Assembly: GCF_958298935.1 (NCBI RefSeq)
Contig: NC_084935.1
Span: 4,598,001 to 4,662,000 of the forward strand
DNA from: Phragmites australis
Lineage: Eukaryota; Streptophyta; Magnoliopsida; Poales; Poaceae
Direction: 5' to 3'
DNA: 64,000 nt
Part shown: one piece after another, positions 12,560-24,180 of the stretch
Position numbering within the stretch: position 1 is the first letter of the stretch
How the letters are laid out: the number at the start of each line of letters is the position of its first letter
The notes under the pieces: generated by a model
Databases searched by the model: none
What the model was told of the DNA's origin: nothing
Seen by the model: only the letters and a program-made list of their open reading frames with translations
Program-made: the position numbers and the translations under genes

Positions 12560-13330
12560 GATTAGGGATTAGGATGTGACACATGAATCGACTTACCTCA
12601 TCGCCGAAATCCACCCAATCGACCATCGGTCCATCGGGAAGAGAGGTAAAGTAATCGTAGAACCCCTCATCTGAAAAACCAGTTTTCAGCGAAGCTTTGG
12701 GCAATGTCGATGGCATCTCGCGTGTAGATTCTTCAATGATTTGTGAACTGTCGATCTAACAAACTTGTTAAAAAAAATTAGAGGATGCTTTGAGTAGACG
12801 AATCGTAAGAGGAACACACAAGGGATTTTAGACAGGTTCGGATCTATATGAGGATAATAATCCTACATCATATTTGTCTTGTATTGATTTGAGTCTGTTA
12901 AAGAAGGGTGTGACCAGCATAGATGGATCTAAAACTAGTTGTCGACTTTCTCTTTGGTTTATGTTGGTTTGTCTCGCTTATGGTGCTCTCTAATGACTTG
13001 TTTTTTTTTTCTCTCCCTCTGTAGGACCCTTTGGCTACGTATATATATAGGTGTCGTGTGTCCTCTAGACTCCTTACTTCCTGGATATGGGGACGCCTTG
13101 TGTACCTATAGTTAGTTTCCTTTTATCTATGGATCTCCTTCCTAGAGATAAAGATATACTCTGAGAATTGTAGAAAACCTGAGGGTGCCCAAATACAATA
13201 ACTATCTATTATTCATCGTCGGAACTGGGCTTAAAAACTTTGTGCATCTAGGTTACTATTGTTTTAATTTGTTGCTCTTAGCATCTTGATCCTTCAACGG
13301 GCCATGATTGTCAGGGCTTTGCACTTCACA
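12560..13330 (-). mobile_element. Probable degenerate Ty3/gypsy LTR plus leader
   Basis: The plus strand holds GGGATTTTAGACAGGTTCGG near 12822, followed by a run of CCTAC words. This phrase type recurs in grass gypsy LTRs and has a counterpart at 60170 (GTTTAGACAAGTTCGGGCC) beside a clear gypsy element. On the minus strand, 12740-12590 can be read as a short acidic segment (KTGFSDEGFYDYFTSLPDGP) running into a possible splice donor GGTAAGTCG, which fits a leader next to a 5' LTR. No exact ends, primer site or target duplication could be placed, so the limits are approximate. Confidence 0.35.
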
Positions 13331-13339
13331 CCGCCTGCA

Positions 13340-15820
13340 GGTCGAATGAATCATGCGCATCATTTTTAGGGCCCGAAAGAATGACGGTGCACGCTATCCT
13401 GACCATGCTCGCTTGATCTGCAACGATACCACGCAACACTTCAGCAACTTGGACGGGATGTATTATTTAGCTCTCTAGTATAGGCAAGGCCTCTGTGAAT
13501 GGACAAATTGACCCGAGAAAATGCGTACTCCACCGGTTCCCCGCCGCGATGGCATGGTCTCGTTCTCTCTTGGTCAAACATATCATGCCTCTCGAGAACT
13601 GTCCAGCGTATATCCGGATCAAGGCTATCTCAGTTCTGCCTAGCATCTCGAGTTTTTATGCGAGTGGTGAGCTCTAGTAGGGATGCTGGAGTATCTAATG
13701 TAAGCTCCCATTTGGCACAGTCATCCAGATGAGAGCGTGCAGGGGGAAATGTAAGTAACAGGAACACATTCGGCAATATTTGAGCTGATTTATCACTTTA
13801 ATGGCCATCTTCTTTTACATGGTAAATGCTAGTGTAGGGAGCCCTTTAATTTGCTTCTAATGGCACTATGGCAGACGTCGATTCCCTTTGTGTGGGTTGG
13901 AATTGAGCGAGGCAGCTTTCATGTCATTCTTTTTTTTAGGATTTACTAAATTTTACTTGGGTGTTTCTTCCCCCTCCCACACCCAAATTTTCAACTGCCC
14001 GATCTATGTGCGATTCGAGCTCAGGTGAGGCTAGGGTGAGGGGTGAGGGCTCACCGAAGTTCAGTGGGCTTAGAGGGAAACCTGCAACAATAGGCAGGCC
14101 CAATGGTGGTGGCGGTTGGTTGACAGGGCAGTGAGGGGGCAAGTGCATCGCTAGCCGAGGTAGCAAAGGACGGCCGATGGGCAAGGTTGGAGTGAGGCAA
14201 CGAACAAAGTGGCCGCGGGAGGTGGCAACAAGGAGGCTACCGAATTAGGGGAGGATCTCATCGGAGCACCATGCCGGTGCTCACACCACACTTGTGGGTG
14301 GGGTAGAGACGAGCGAGGCTTGAGGACAAGAAGGGGTGTCTAGCAGAAGAAAAAAGAGAGATGAGCCGTTAGATCCCATCTAACAGCCACAAAAATTCAA
14401 GTGTTGCAGTAGACGGGGCCTTCTTTTTACCCTCTTTGTCTTTGGGGTTATGCATTGGTGTCGAAACGACGAGGTTTATTTTGATATAAATACTTTATTT
14501 TCTGCTTAGTTCTAGTACGGAGTAAGTTGGTTAGCAGCATTGCGTGGCAAATCTTGGCACCTCGTGTCTACGACTACGAGCTTAAGGCCCTGATTTCACC
14601 TTTTCCAGAGGAACCAAAATAGTGTGTCTACATAGATTTAGCCGTGGAACATGGTTTTGGAATAAGGATATCCTTACACCTTACATTGGTCAACTATTTT
14701 CACCGAGTGGTTTTGTAAGTTTTGCATCAGTCTACAATGCCATCTTAGATTCCAAAGCTCCTTAACGCTCCCAACTAATTAAAGGACTTCTGGTATTTCT
14801 TTAACCACCCTAATGACAGTGCACTGGAAGAAAGTTGCATGGCATGGGATGATGACTTATGACAGCAACATTCGACACTGACATAGAGATATGATCGTTA
14901 CAATGTTACATATTTCAGGGCATGTAAAAGGGCGTTAGCCTTTTCTGTGAAGAGTACCCCCAAAGTTTGGCTGATGTGATCTTTTGCTCACTAACCAATC
15001 AATCCTTACAATTATTACATTATTGAATTCACATATATAGTGGAGTCTGGCTTTGCTTCTTCTTGCCCAGTATCATCATCTGATAATTAACCGAGTTATG
15101 AGCGCAAATTGGCATCTCTGATGGCCCAACAAAAAAAGAACAATAACTAGAAAGTCAAAATGGTTAGCTGCAATTTATGGCATTTTGAAGTTAGTGGTTG
15201 CCTACTAATCCAGTCACTAACACCCAATTAGAGGTAGCTCCAATCTTTGAGAGCCCTCCCTTCGCTAATTTTAGCAGCAATCTACTGACCACGGAAGCAA
15301 GCAGCCAGGCAGATCTGGATCTGTGCTAACTGCTAAAGAAAGGTTGGTTAGTGGTTACAGGGTAATAGAGCAATGACCTCTTTGTGCAGTGGTGAGAGGT
15401 GTTTGGTTTGGTTAAGTACACACATTTGTGGGAACCACTAATAGGAGTTGCCTGCATGCACATCTCTCATGGCTTTGTTTTAGAGAAATTTTGTGGTGGT
15501 CTCGGAGTAATTTTTGCAATTGATTTTGTGGATCGGACGGTCCAGATCGGTTAGAATACTGCCCATTGTCTAGAGGTAGTATAAGTAGTATATAATAGGA
15601 GTATAGATAGTATAAAGGTATTTTGGAAAAAAAAAGAAATGGCATGGAAGTAATAACATGTAGCTTAAAGCCGAAGTGAACGTCACCTTCTCTGAACCTT
15701 AACAAAGAACCCTTGCCAAGACAGACAATCGAAACGTTCTACACACATCAGTTAATTCTATATGACATTATGCACATACATAGTAGACGCCAAAGTCACA
15801 AAATTAACAACAGTAGCCAC
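13340..15820. other. Intergenic stretch, no gene recognised
   Basis: Open frames here are short and unlike known families. The block 13930-14340 is richer in G and C than its flanks and its open frames are low in complexity. The rest is AT-rich. No element ends with target duplications were found. Confidence 0.45.
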
Positions 15821-15824
15821 AAAC

Positions 15825-17065
15825 TTTTTTTCTCGAACGCGTAGGAGAGTTGTGTGTTATTATATTCAGAGTAGAAATGGTTCAAATACAAAGTCGTACC
15901 AACGGCTGGGTTAGTTTTTTGTCGGAGAGCGTGCCACATACATATGAGTACGATCAGGCCCCAAAAAAAAACTCAACCCAACAAAGCACCCAACCCTACT
16001 GCCCTCCCCCCCCCCCTAAACACCAAAGACGAGCCTCCTCATTGGTATCCTACAGTAGAGACGTAACACAAGGCCGAGCGCCCTCAAAGACACATCGGTT
16101 ACGGTGTTTCCAAATGGACCATGCCACGAGGATGACCAAGGAGTTCAAACCCTTGCGGGTCTCTTTGGAAGCTTTGCACTGGGCTCGCTGCCACCAATTC
16201 TGGAAGATGCTGTCAAGACGTCTCGGTGCCAATTCCTGCATCCCCACGCGCTGAAGCGTCATGAACCAAACCTCTCTAGCAAAAACATAGCCCGTAAGCA
16301 GGTGGTGTATCGTTTCATCCGTTTGATCACAGAGGGGATACGGGTGTTGAAGGCCTCGGCGTGCGAGGCAATCCGCTGTCCAACATCTGTTTAGCGTGGC
16401 AAGCCAAATGAAGAATTTAGCCCTTAGCGGCGCCCATGTCTTCCATATCCTATTGCAAGGTTCGAAGCTGATGGCACCTGTGAAGAACCAGCGATACGCC
16501 GAACGTGTCGAGAACTTTTCTAAGGCTGTTGGAGTCCACACATATTGGTCAGGGCAGTCGGCCTGCAGGATAAAGCCCTCCACTGCATCCCACACTTGCA
16601 GAAAGTCCAAAAGCACTAGAATAGATAAGCCACCGCTGATGTCCCGGAGCCAGGTGTTGTCCTGTAAGGCGTCAAAAACTGAACATTTAGCGACAGCCTT
16701 CTTCACCACAAACGGGAGCAAAGCAGACGCCAAGTCTTTCAAAGAGCGACCAAGCAGCCAATGATCCAACCAAAAAAGTGTTGATTTGTAGTCTTCAACC
16801 ACATACACCATTGATTGCAAAGAGCACGTGCACATTGTCATGAAGTGCGATGCCAACCGTTGCCCATGGACGCTCTGGCAGCATTTTCTGTAACCAAAGC
16901 AAACGCATCCGGAGTGACCAACCGAGAAGCTCGAGATTATGGATGCCCAGACCACCCAACTCTAGCGGCTGACACACCCGTCCCCAGGCTACCGCACAAT
17001 GCCCGCCTTGAACATGCTTCCTACCCTTCCAGAGAAACGATGTCTCTTATCGACGACTCACAAAC
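15825..17065 (-). mobile_element. 5'-truncated LINE with poly-A tail
   Basis: Read on the minus strand, this is the 3' part of a plant L1-like non-LTR retrotransposon. Near 17046 SFLWKG begins the connector between RT and the zinc-binding domain, followed by GGHCAVAWGRVCQP and LELGGLGIHNLELLGWSLRM (to about 16900). After a frame change, the reading 16955-16050 carries the zf-RVT domain: FSTRSAYRWFF, IWKTWAPLRAKFFIWLATL, CLARRGLQHPYPLCDQTDE, TIHHLL. The 3' end reads ACACAACTCTCCTACGCG then TTCGAGAAAAAAA, a common plant LINE terminus, with the A run at 15831-15825. EN and most of RT are missing. Its 3' end resembles that of the LINE ending near 51306. Confidence 0.8.
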
Positions 17066-17169
17066 TAGAACTACAGTAAGTTAGTCCCATATCGACACCC
17101 CAGGCACGCCGATCACAACCCATTCGTGCATCTTTCACGCGCATGCCTTAGTGTATCCTGCTGGATCGC

Positions 17170-18020
17170 TGCTGCAGCAGTAGCCCCTAGATGAACGGCA
17201 CACCGAGTTTTGGGAGCCACTACTGCCCCTGGATGAACCTCTCGACGGTGTACTTCTATTGCGCCTGCTTGTACATGACGACCTTGACTACCCTCCACTT
17301 GGTGCGCTTGCTCATGTTGGTGTCGGGGTCCATGATTCTCCACCTCAGCGTAGTAGCAGGTGTTGAGGCCGAAGTCACCGAGCCATAGTAGCCACCCCTG
17401 CAGGTCGATGAAGCCATCGATCTCCGACTGGATGTAGAGTGTGCGTGAGTACTCCTTCCATGGCTGGCCCAGGAAGGTCTTGAGCTGTCCTGTGTGCACC
17501 TCGAACTCTGGGTGCAACACAATGGTGCAGTTGTGGATGACGGTGCTGCCCGTCGATCGCTTCTCCTTACAGCCCTGCCCCTGTGTCGTGACGATGTTCT
17601 GTTGGTTGTTCATGCACTTGGGCACCTAGATCAAGCAGTTTTGTAGTACCACCTACGCACTGCTGAAGATGAAGTCGATGGTGCCGCTGATCACGCAGTC
17701 GTGATAGAATTGTCGGCTCATGTGCGTGTACAGCGTGTCCTAGTACATGTTGAACGGGTACTCATAGAACACTGACATGTCACTCTACACGCATAGCACC
17801 ATGACCTGATGGTTCTTGTCTCCCGCCGTGTTGTCCACGCTGATGGCGCACATGAAGAACCCGTTCCCAATCGCCTTCATGGTCGTCGTGTCCTTGGTCG
17901 TGATGTTCAGCATGAAGCTCTTGTTGCTCGTGATGATCCTCTTTGTGGTGCCATCGCCGATCATCATCATGTTCCTCACGTCCCGGACATGGTGGGTAAT
18001 TTTAACGAAAATACGATAAT
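17170..18020 (-). pseudogene. Pectin methylesterase (CE8) pseudogene
   Basis: Pectin methylesterases remove methyl groups from cell-wall pectin. The minus-strand translation follows the family order: MIGDGTTKRIITSNKSF, KAIGNGFFM with NTAGDKNHQ (family AGP.KHQA), SDMSVFYEYPF, DTLYTHMSRQFYHDCVISGT with IDFIFSSA (family GTVDFIFG), and TFLGQPWKEYSRTLYIQS with IDGFIDLQGWLLW (family LGRPWKEYSR...GW..W). It ends near NTCYYAEVENHGP. At least four in-frame stops occur, including after VMVLCV, before DTLY, after FSSA, and before VPKC. The N-terminal inhibitor (PMEI) part is absent. One continuous block of homology without an intron is compatible with a retrocopy, though some family members are intronless here. 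It lies upstream of, and on the same strand as, a LINE fragment. Confidence 0.85.
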
Positions 18021-18039
18021 TACAAAAATACCCAATCAC

Positions 18040-18567
18040 GTGGATGGTTAGATTATGTTTATACTACCCCTTGCCTACAGATAGTATGGAGCACTGTAAA
18101 ATGGCTCTTGTTTTATAGAGTACCCTCTCATTGTCCCTGCAAGGAAGCCATTACCCAGAGAACCAGAGATCAATGTTCCTTTGTGTGCTATATATATACA
18201 TATATATTAGTCTGTACTCCCAGAACTACATACTCCCTACTATGATATACCACATAAATGAACTGGATATATTCCTTTATCAGTATGAGTATACTTATAT
18301 ACTCATTCTAAGGTACTCTATTGTGAATTATATGAAAAAATTGAAAAAAAATCCATCAATTTTAATAGATTTTGATGATACCTTCATATTTGTACATAAA
18401 ATGTAATATACTAAAAAAATATGTACAAACCAAAAAAAAAAATATACATCCCACTTGGATGATCTTATATACTCAGATGCTCCATATACATATCATTTAT
18501 CACATGAGATATTCCCTATGTTAAATAAGTATATGAGAGTATATACTCCCGGGAGTACCAAATATGC

Positions 18568-18570
<3 letters not shown>
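18040..18570. other. AT-rich intergenic stretch
   Basis: This part has many short TA-rich words and no gene-like frame. Nothing else could be supported. Confidence 0.4.

Positions 18571-18606
<36 letters not shown>
18571..18606. repeat. (AT)n microsatellite
   Basis: An uninterrupted run of 18 AT units. It lies in AT-rich intergenic DNA. Confidence 0.95.
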
Positions 18607-18608
<2 letters not shown>

Positions 18609-19759
18609 TCACAAGTTGGAGTGTGACCTGGCCGTTGGCTAGATGCAAGAAGAGCTTGTGACAGCTCATTTCTTTCTTGGCTTTGGCTTGTGGTGCCTGC
18701 TATTCCGAGGATATGATGCAAGGACTGGTATTATTCTACGGGCATCGTTGCCTATCTAAGATCATGCAGTTTAGTTTGGAGTAAAGTAACTCACTAGAAA
18801 AGTGTCTGCAGATTGGAGCCTCCAATTCAAGTCAACGCAGATTTGAGGACAAGGTAGCTCACAATTTGAAGTTTGCTCATAATTGACAATTGAAATCAGG
18901 AACTATGCAGTATCTCTGATAACTACTTCTGAAGCCTATCACTATATATGTATGTTGGTAATTCTGCAGATTTGAGGTTCTTTATCCTCAAACCGATTGG
19001 CTCTGCTATATAATTGCAGTCAAAATGAGGGCGTCACCCGATCATGGCGCCATAAAGAAAAGAGAAACCTTGCCCGACTTGTGGATTACCAACATCGAGA
19101 GCTCCACCTAATACGATGGAGAAGAAGACCGGCACAATGCCGTGGTCCCATTAGATCGGCAGGCACTGATAAAAAGAGGTGCATGGAGATTGCCATCGCA
19201 CCTATTCGAGCTGCCGTCTCAAAAAAAAAAAAAAAAAAAAGCCTACACTACAAGCATCGCAATTTTGATTGCCTTTTGGCCATCATCCTTCGCAATCTTG
19301 ATCAGAGCTACATGATAACACATTTGTATATAGTTTTGCTACGCAGTTTAGTGAATTGAAGCAAGGAATATACTGCTACAGCACAGATGTGACTTGAACA
19401 AATGTGTCCAAAGAAGAGAAGAGCCAAGATTCCAGTGTGAGAGGGTCTGCAGGCTGCAAGCTAATTCTGTGCTTTGCAGTGGACTGGAGTTTTGGTAGGA
19501 GCTATAGCAGGCAGCAAGCCAGCAAGTGTGTTTGCCTCCCAGGCAAACCAGTTCAGCAATGGTAGGCAAGAAAGAGACATGAACAACACAACTTTTTTTT
19601 TTTGAGGTAAACAACACAACATTTGTGTGAGCTGTCTGTGTCTATCTAGAGAGAGAAAGGAAGAGAGGGGAATATGGCATGATGATTAAGATTTATTATC
19701 TTTAGTGACGGAAACATAAACTATCCAGCAGCAGGCTTGATAAAGCAACAAAGAAGGGG

Positions 19760-19799
<40 letters not shown>

Positions 19800-20724
19800 T
19801 GGTGAGTGAGAAGACTTGTCCAGCGTTCTGGTGGACAAGTGAACAACCCCCTGCACTGACTGATACCACATGCCATCCACACACATGCATGTTAAATCCT
19901 TTTTCTTTAGCTGTACCTATTTCTTGCATAAAGGTTTCCTGTTCCACTGTACTAACCAATCATTTTGTCACTAGAGTTTGCAGCTCCTGAGCTTCCATCA
20001 GTGTACTCGCTCGGCCCCTTCCTTGCTTGCTGCTGCCCTGTTTCAGTTAGCTCACAACCTCACATCCTTCAGCTTCACTAGCTCGCACAATGCTTTCTTA
20101 AGGCACATTACAATTGGTGCGTGTGTGAGAGAGAGGTACAAGTACAATACAATGCTCTTGCTGCTTGCTTCTCTCTTGCTCAATTCAGAGCCACCAACCA
20201 GTAGCATGGCTGCATGACAGTACTGCTGTACTAATCAGGCATCAACTGAAGCAATTGATTACTTTGAGGCAAGTATAAGCTGGTGGTGCCTCCCACAGGG
20301 CAGATCTCAGATTGGTGAGCAAAAGTAGGAGCAGAGCCAAGGTTAGCATTGACCCAGAAACTCACGGAGAACAGTTAGTTACTTCAGCAAGCAGATGCCA
20401 AAGTTAAAAATAACACTATGACCAAGTAAGAAGCATTACTAGCTTTCGAGCTAATCTTAGAATCCATTAACTGAATCAGCTAAGCCACTGTGAGCTTAGA
20501 TTATGATATGCTTATTGGTTTGGTACCTTCAACAAAAGGGAAAAAAATAAAGACAGTACTAATAAAGTTCAAATAACCTGAGAAAACTCTGAATTCTTCT
20601 TTAATTCTCCCCGAGGATCGCCTGAAGCTTGAAAAAATGAATTGAATTGAATCTGTACAAATCCCCATTGATCACCTCGATTTGCAGATCAAGCTTGGTT
20701 CAGTACAGCCAGCGAGACCGAGCT
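18607..20724. other. Intergenic stretch and ZAT 3' flank
   Basis: No gene was recognised. An A run lies at about 19221-19240 and a T run near 19590. The segment just right of 20600 is likely the 3' UTR of the ZAT gene, which ends at 20725. The open frames at 18997-19359 and 19978-20217 look like chance. Confidence 0.4.
19762..19796. repeat. (GA)n microsatellite
   Basis: A run of about 17 GA units preceded by a short G run. It is in the intergenic space downstream of the ZAT gene. Confidence 0.95.
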
Positions 20725-22008
20725 TCAAGCCTCATCCGGAGGAGCCGGCGGGAAGTTGAGATCAAGAAACCCCGCCACGACCACGGAATGCTGCTCCTGG
20801 TCCGCGCCGCCGGCGTAGAGCTCGCCGTCGTCGTCGGCCATCACGTGCGAGCGCTTGTGCCCGCCGAGCGCATGCCCCGATGCGAACACCCTGAAGCAGA
20901 CCGGGCACTCGAACTTCTCCACGGCCACCGCCGAAGCCTTGGCCTTGCCAATGCCGATGACCACCGAGTCCGGCGAGGCCGAGGGGGACAGGGTGCTGAA
21001 CGATGCGTATGTCTCGGCGCTCTGCTCTTGCGCGGGGGATGCGGCGGCGGGGGTGGCCTTGGGGTCGCTGCAGCTGATGTTGATCCGCTTGTGGCTCGCG
21101 CGGTGGCCGCCGAGCGCCTGGTACGAGCTGAACACCTTGCCGCACCCGGGGCACTCGTACCGGGTCCGCTTCGTCGCCACGGCCTCGCATTGCTGCTTCG
21201 GCGAGCTTCGCTTCCTGCTCTTAGCGACGCCGCTTTTGATCTTGGTGTCGCCGTACTGAAGCAGAGCTGAATCGTCCTCGGAATTGTAAGCGTAGACGTT
21301 TCTTGGGGGGCGCGCCTGCTTCATCGTCGCCTTCTTGTGCTCGTTCTCCTTGTCGAAGGGCTCCTCTTTGACCGCCGAGCTCCACAGGCCGGTGTCGCGC
21401 GAGAGCATTAGGAGGCAGAGCGCGACGTCCACCTGCTCCTTCTCGAACCCGCTCAGCACCGGAGGCGGGGCGGGCGCGGGTGCTGGCGCCGCCACGCGCA
21501 TCGACCGGCGCCTCCGCCTCGGTGGCGCAGCCAGCACAGGCGCTTCCATCGCCATCATCTCCGGCGCCTCCTCTGCCTCTGCCTCCACCTCCTCGGCAAC
21601 GAACTCCTCTTCCACGTCTACGTCCTCCTCGTCGCGATCCCTCCCGCCGGACGCATGAATTCGCATGTGCCCCAACAGCGACCTCCACGACGAGAACAGC
21701 TTCCCGCACTCCCAGCACGCCTTGTGCTCGCCATCACCACCGTCGTCGTCCTCCTCGTCGGAGAAGTCTGACAGCCGCCGCGTCTTTCTTGGGTTCTCCC
21801 TCAGCCCGTACCCGAAAACGCCATTGGAGCTCCGTCCACCGTCCGCCGAGGCACGCCTCAGCTCGTCATCGGCATCGACCTCCACCGCCGCCTCGCCCAG
21901 CGAGAGGTGAGACCGCATGTGGCCCCCGAGCGACCGTCCGCACGGGAAGCTCTTCCCGCAGACCTTGCATCCGTGCCTCGTCGCAGCAAGCTCCATGGCA
22001 TCCATCAA
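20725..22008 (-). CDS. Four-finger C2H2 (ZAT-type) transcriptional repressor
   Basis: This intronless frame encodes 427 aa. Four C2H2 fingers lie at about residues 14-34 (CGKSFPCGRSLGGHMRSH), 98-118 (CGKLFSSWRSLLGHMRIH), 286-306 (CGKVFSSYQALGGHRASH) and 368-388 (CFRVFASGHALGGHKRSH). Finger 3 has the plant-specific QALGGH core. An acidic stretch (85-150) and a basic run RRRRR (164-168) follow finger 2. An L-box, VALCLLMLSRD, lies at 195-205, and an EAR repression motif, DLNFP, at 416-420 near the C-terminus. This architecture is that of the ZAT1/ZAT4/ZAT9 class, nuclear DNA-binding repressors often linked to stress responses. The first ATG (22008) is followed closely by a second at residue 2 and a third at residue 5, so the exact start is open by a few residues. 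A CT-rich run and a large tandem array lie upstream. Confidence 0.93.
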   Translation of the reverse strand: MMDAMELAATRHGCKVCGKSFPCGRSLGGHMRSHLSLGEAAVEVDADDELRRASADGGRSSNGVFGYGLRENPRKTRRLSDFSDEEDDDGGDGEHKACWECGKLFSSWRSLLGHMRIHASGGRDRDEEDVDVEEEFVAEEVEAEAEEAPEMMAMEAPVLAAPPRRRRRSMRVAAPAPAPAPPPVLSGFEKEQVDVALCLLMLSRDTGLWSSAVKEEPFDKENEHKKATMKQARPPRNVYAYNSEDDSALLQYGDTKIKSGVAKSRKRSSPKQQCEAVATKRTRYECPGCGKVFSSYQALGGHRASHKRINISCSDPKATPAAASPAQEQSAETYASFSTLSPSASPDSVVIGIGKAKASAVAVEKFECPVCFRVFASGHALGGHKRSHVMADDDGELYAGGADQEQHSVVVAGFLDLNFPPAPPDEA

Positions 22009-22327
22009 GAAGCTAGCTGGAATTCAGGATCAAGGGATCAAGAAATCGACCTGGAGGTCATCAAGAATTCAAGACGCGATCGGGAGAAGGGTCTGCGGCC
22101 GCATCGAGCATCGGAGATCTGGGAGAGAGGGAGAGGGGAAGAGCAAGCTTGAGGCTAGCAGAGTGCTGAAGGAGTAAGAGGGGAGGAAAGGTAGGGTGGT
22201 GTGGTTATGCGGATGGCGAAGCTAGCGGAGGTTTTGTTGGGGCGACGGGTGCGGTTGGGGGGAGGAGAAATCCATGCATGGAAGCGAAGTTAAAAACTGA
22301 CAGGAGAGAGAATCACATGGGCTCTTG

Positions 22328-22350
22328 GAGAGAGAGAGAGAGAGAGAGAG
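22328..22350. repeat. (GA)n run in the ZAT upstream region
   Basis: About 11 GA units, read as CT on the coding strand of the ZAT gene and about 320 bases before its ATG. CT-rich runs are common near plant transcription starts, so this may mark the 5' UTR or core promoter. Confidence 0.7.
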
Positions 22351-22389
22351 CCTCCAACGAAAACCTTGGAGTTGATGACGTGTATAATC

Positions 22390-24180
22390 TACATGGAGGA
22401 CAGATGGCGCTCTACGCTTGTCGTCGGTCAAAGATTTTCTTACGTCATAGTAGCTGCATATATGGCTATACTGGTATGAGACTGTGCAATATATATCATT
22501 TATTCGCAGTAATGATTTTCTTGCGCGATAGTAGTTGTATGGGTTAACATCGTGTCGAGTAGTAATTAAGTTTGGTCTATATATATAGTAGTGAATAACT
22601 ATTATAGAGTGACACAAGCTTTTTCACTGGAGATAGAATGATGTAATGCAAGGTCACATTCAATATAATGACCTCGTAGATTATAGAATTTCAAGTGATG
22701 GGATCATAGCAACATGTATCTCAGATTTTTCGTGTGTAGTAGTTCTTTTTAATGATTTATCGTAAGAGATCCACTCTTGGAAAATCAATCAATTCTCAAA
22801 CAGGGATTAAAAGATCTGGTACAAGCTGCCACTAAGAGCAGTTGTTTGCGAGAAAGAGCATTCAACATGGAGGACTGCAATCTTATTGTTCAACATGTTG
22901 AATCCAAGGTCATGAAGACATGTGATGGTATCATAGCACTATATCTGTTAGTCAAAAGTTTTCTTATGTAATAGTAGTTGTATAAAGTGCAACTATTTCT
23001 TAGCGGTAATACTCTAAATACCAGGAGTAAAGAATTTCTTGCATGACCACTATTTTAAGTTTGTTCTCTCTATGTAGTGCCTAAGCCTTTTTTTTCCTTT
23101 AGAGATACAATGACATAAGATGAGTACTCATTGCATAAATGGCCTGATAGATTTTAGGTATTTGAAGTTACGGGATCATATATAGCAATATGTATATCGG
23201 GTTTTCTTGCATATTAGCTTTCTTTCTTTCTCAAGAATCGACGAAATGAAGCATTATGAGAAATTAATTGATTCTCGAAACAAGGATAACAAGATCCAGC
23301 ACAACATGCCACTAAGAGCAGTTATTTGACCAATGTCCTTTGGATGTGAGAAAGGGCATCCAACATGGAGGACCACAACCTTGTTGTTCAACATGTTGAG
23401 TCCAAGGTCATGGAGAACACGCGATCGTATCATAGCACTATGTCTGTCAGTCAAATATTTTCTTACGCAATAGTTGTATAGAGTACAATTATTTCTTAGC
23501 GGTAATACTCTGAATACTAGGAATAAGGATTTTCTTGTATGACCACTTATTTAAGTTTGCTTTATCTACATAGTGGCCTAAGCCTTTTTCCTTTAGAGAT
23601 ACAATGACTTAAGATGAGTATGCATTACATAAATGGCCTTGTAGGTTTAAGGTATTTGAAGTTATGGGATCATGTACAGCAATATGCATACCGGATTTTC
23701 TTGCATACTAGTTTTTCCTTCTTTCTCTAAGGAATCGATGAAAGGGAGCACCATGAGAAATTAATTGATTCTCGAAACAACGATTACAAGAACTAGCACA
23801 ACATGGCACTAAGAGCAATTTTTTTACCAATGTCCTTCTGCTGCTAGAAAGTGTATCTAACATGGAGGACCACAACCTTGTTGTTTGACATGTTCAGTCT
23901 AAGGTTATGGAGAACATGTGATGGTATCGTAACACTATGTCTGTTAGTCAAAGGTTTTCTAGCGTAACAATAGTTGTATATAGCACAACTGTTTCCTACT
24001 GGCAATACTTTGAATATGGATTTTTTGCATGAATATTAATTAAATTTTCTCTGCCCTAAATATGGATTTTCCTGCGTGACCAATAATTAAGTTTGCTCTA
24101 TCCACAGAGTGGTGGAAGCCTTCTCCTTTGGAGATAACACGACGCAAGCTGAGGCTGCATTACATAATGGCTCTACACGA
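22390..24180. repeat. Tandem array of ~0.5-kb units upstream of the ZAT gene
   Basis: A diverged unit recurs about 3.6 times. One marker, GTCAAA.TTTTCTTA, starts at 22427, 22951, 23450 and 23947 (spacing 524, 499, 497). A second, ATTCTC.AAACA, starts at 22791, 23271 and 23768. A third, ACTAAGAGCA, follows each of these. A fourth, AAGTTTG.TCT near a GAGATA word, recurs near 22567, 23054, 23555 and 24092. Each unit also repeats CATGGAGGAC. No long frame is shared among copies, and no transposon ends are seen. The order of copies suggests local duplication rather than dispersed insertion. Confidence 0.85.

Noticed and set aside
20647..22177. Several long frames on the plus strand over the ZAT gene
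   Set aside because: They are antisense or shifted shadows of the GC-rich ZAT coding exon.
22390..24180. The repeat array as a CRISPR-like or satellite structure
   Set aside because: The units are ~500 bp and diverged, with too few copies for a satellite and no short repeat-spacer pattern.
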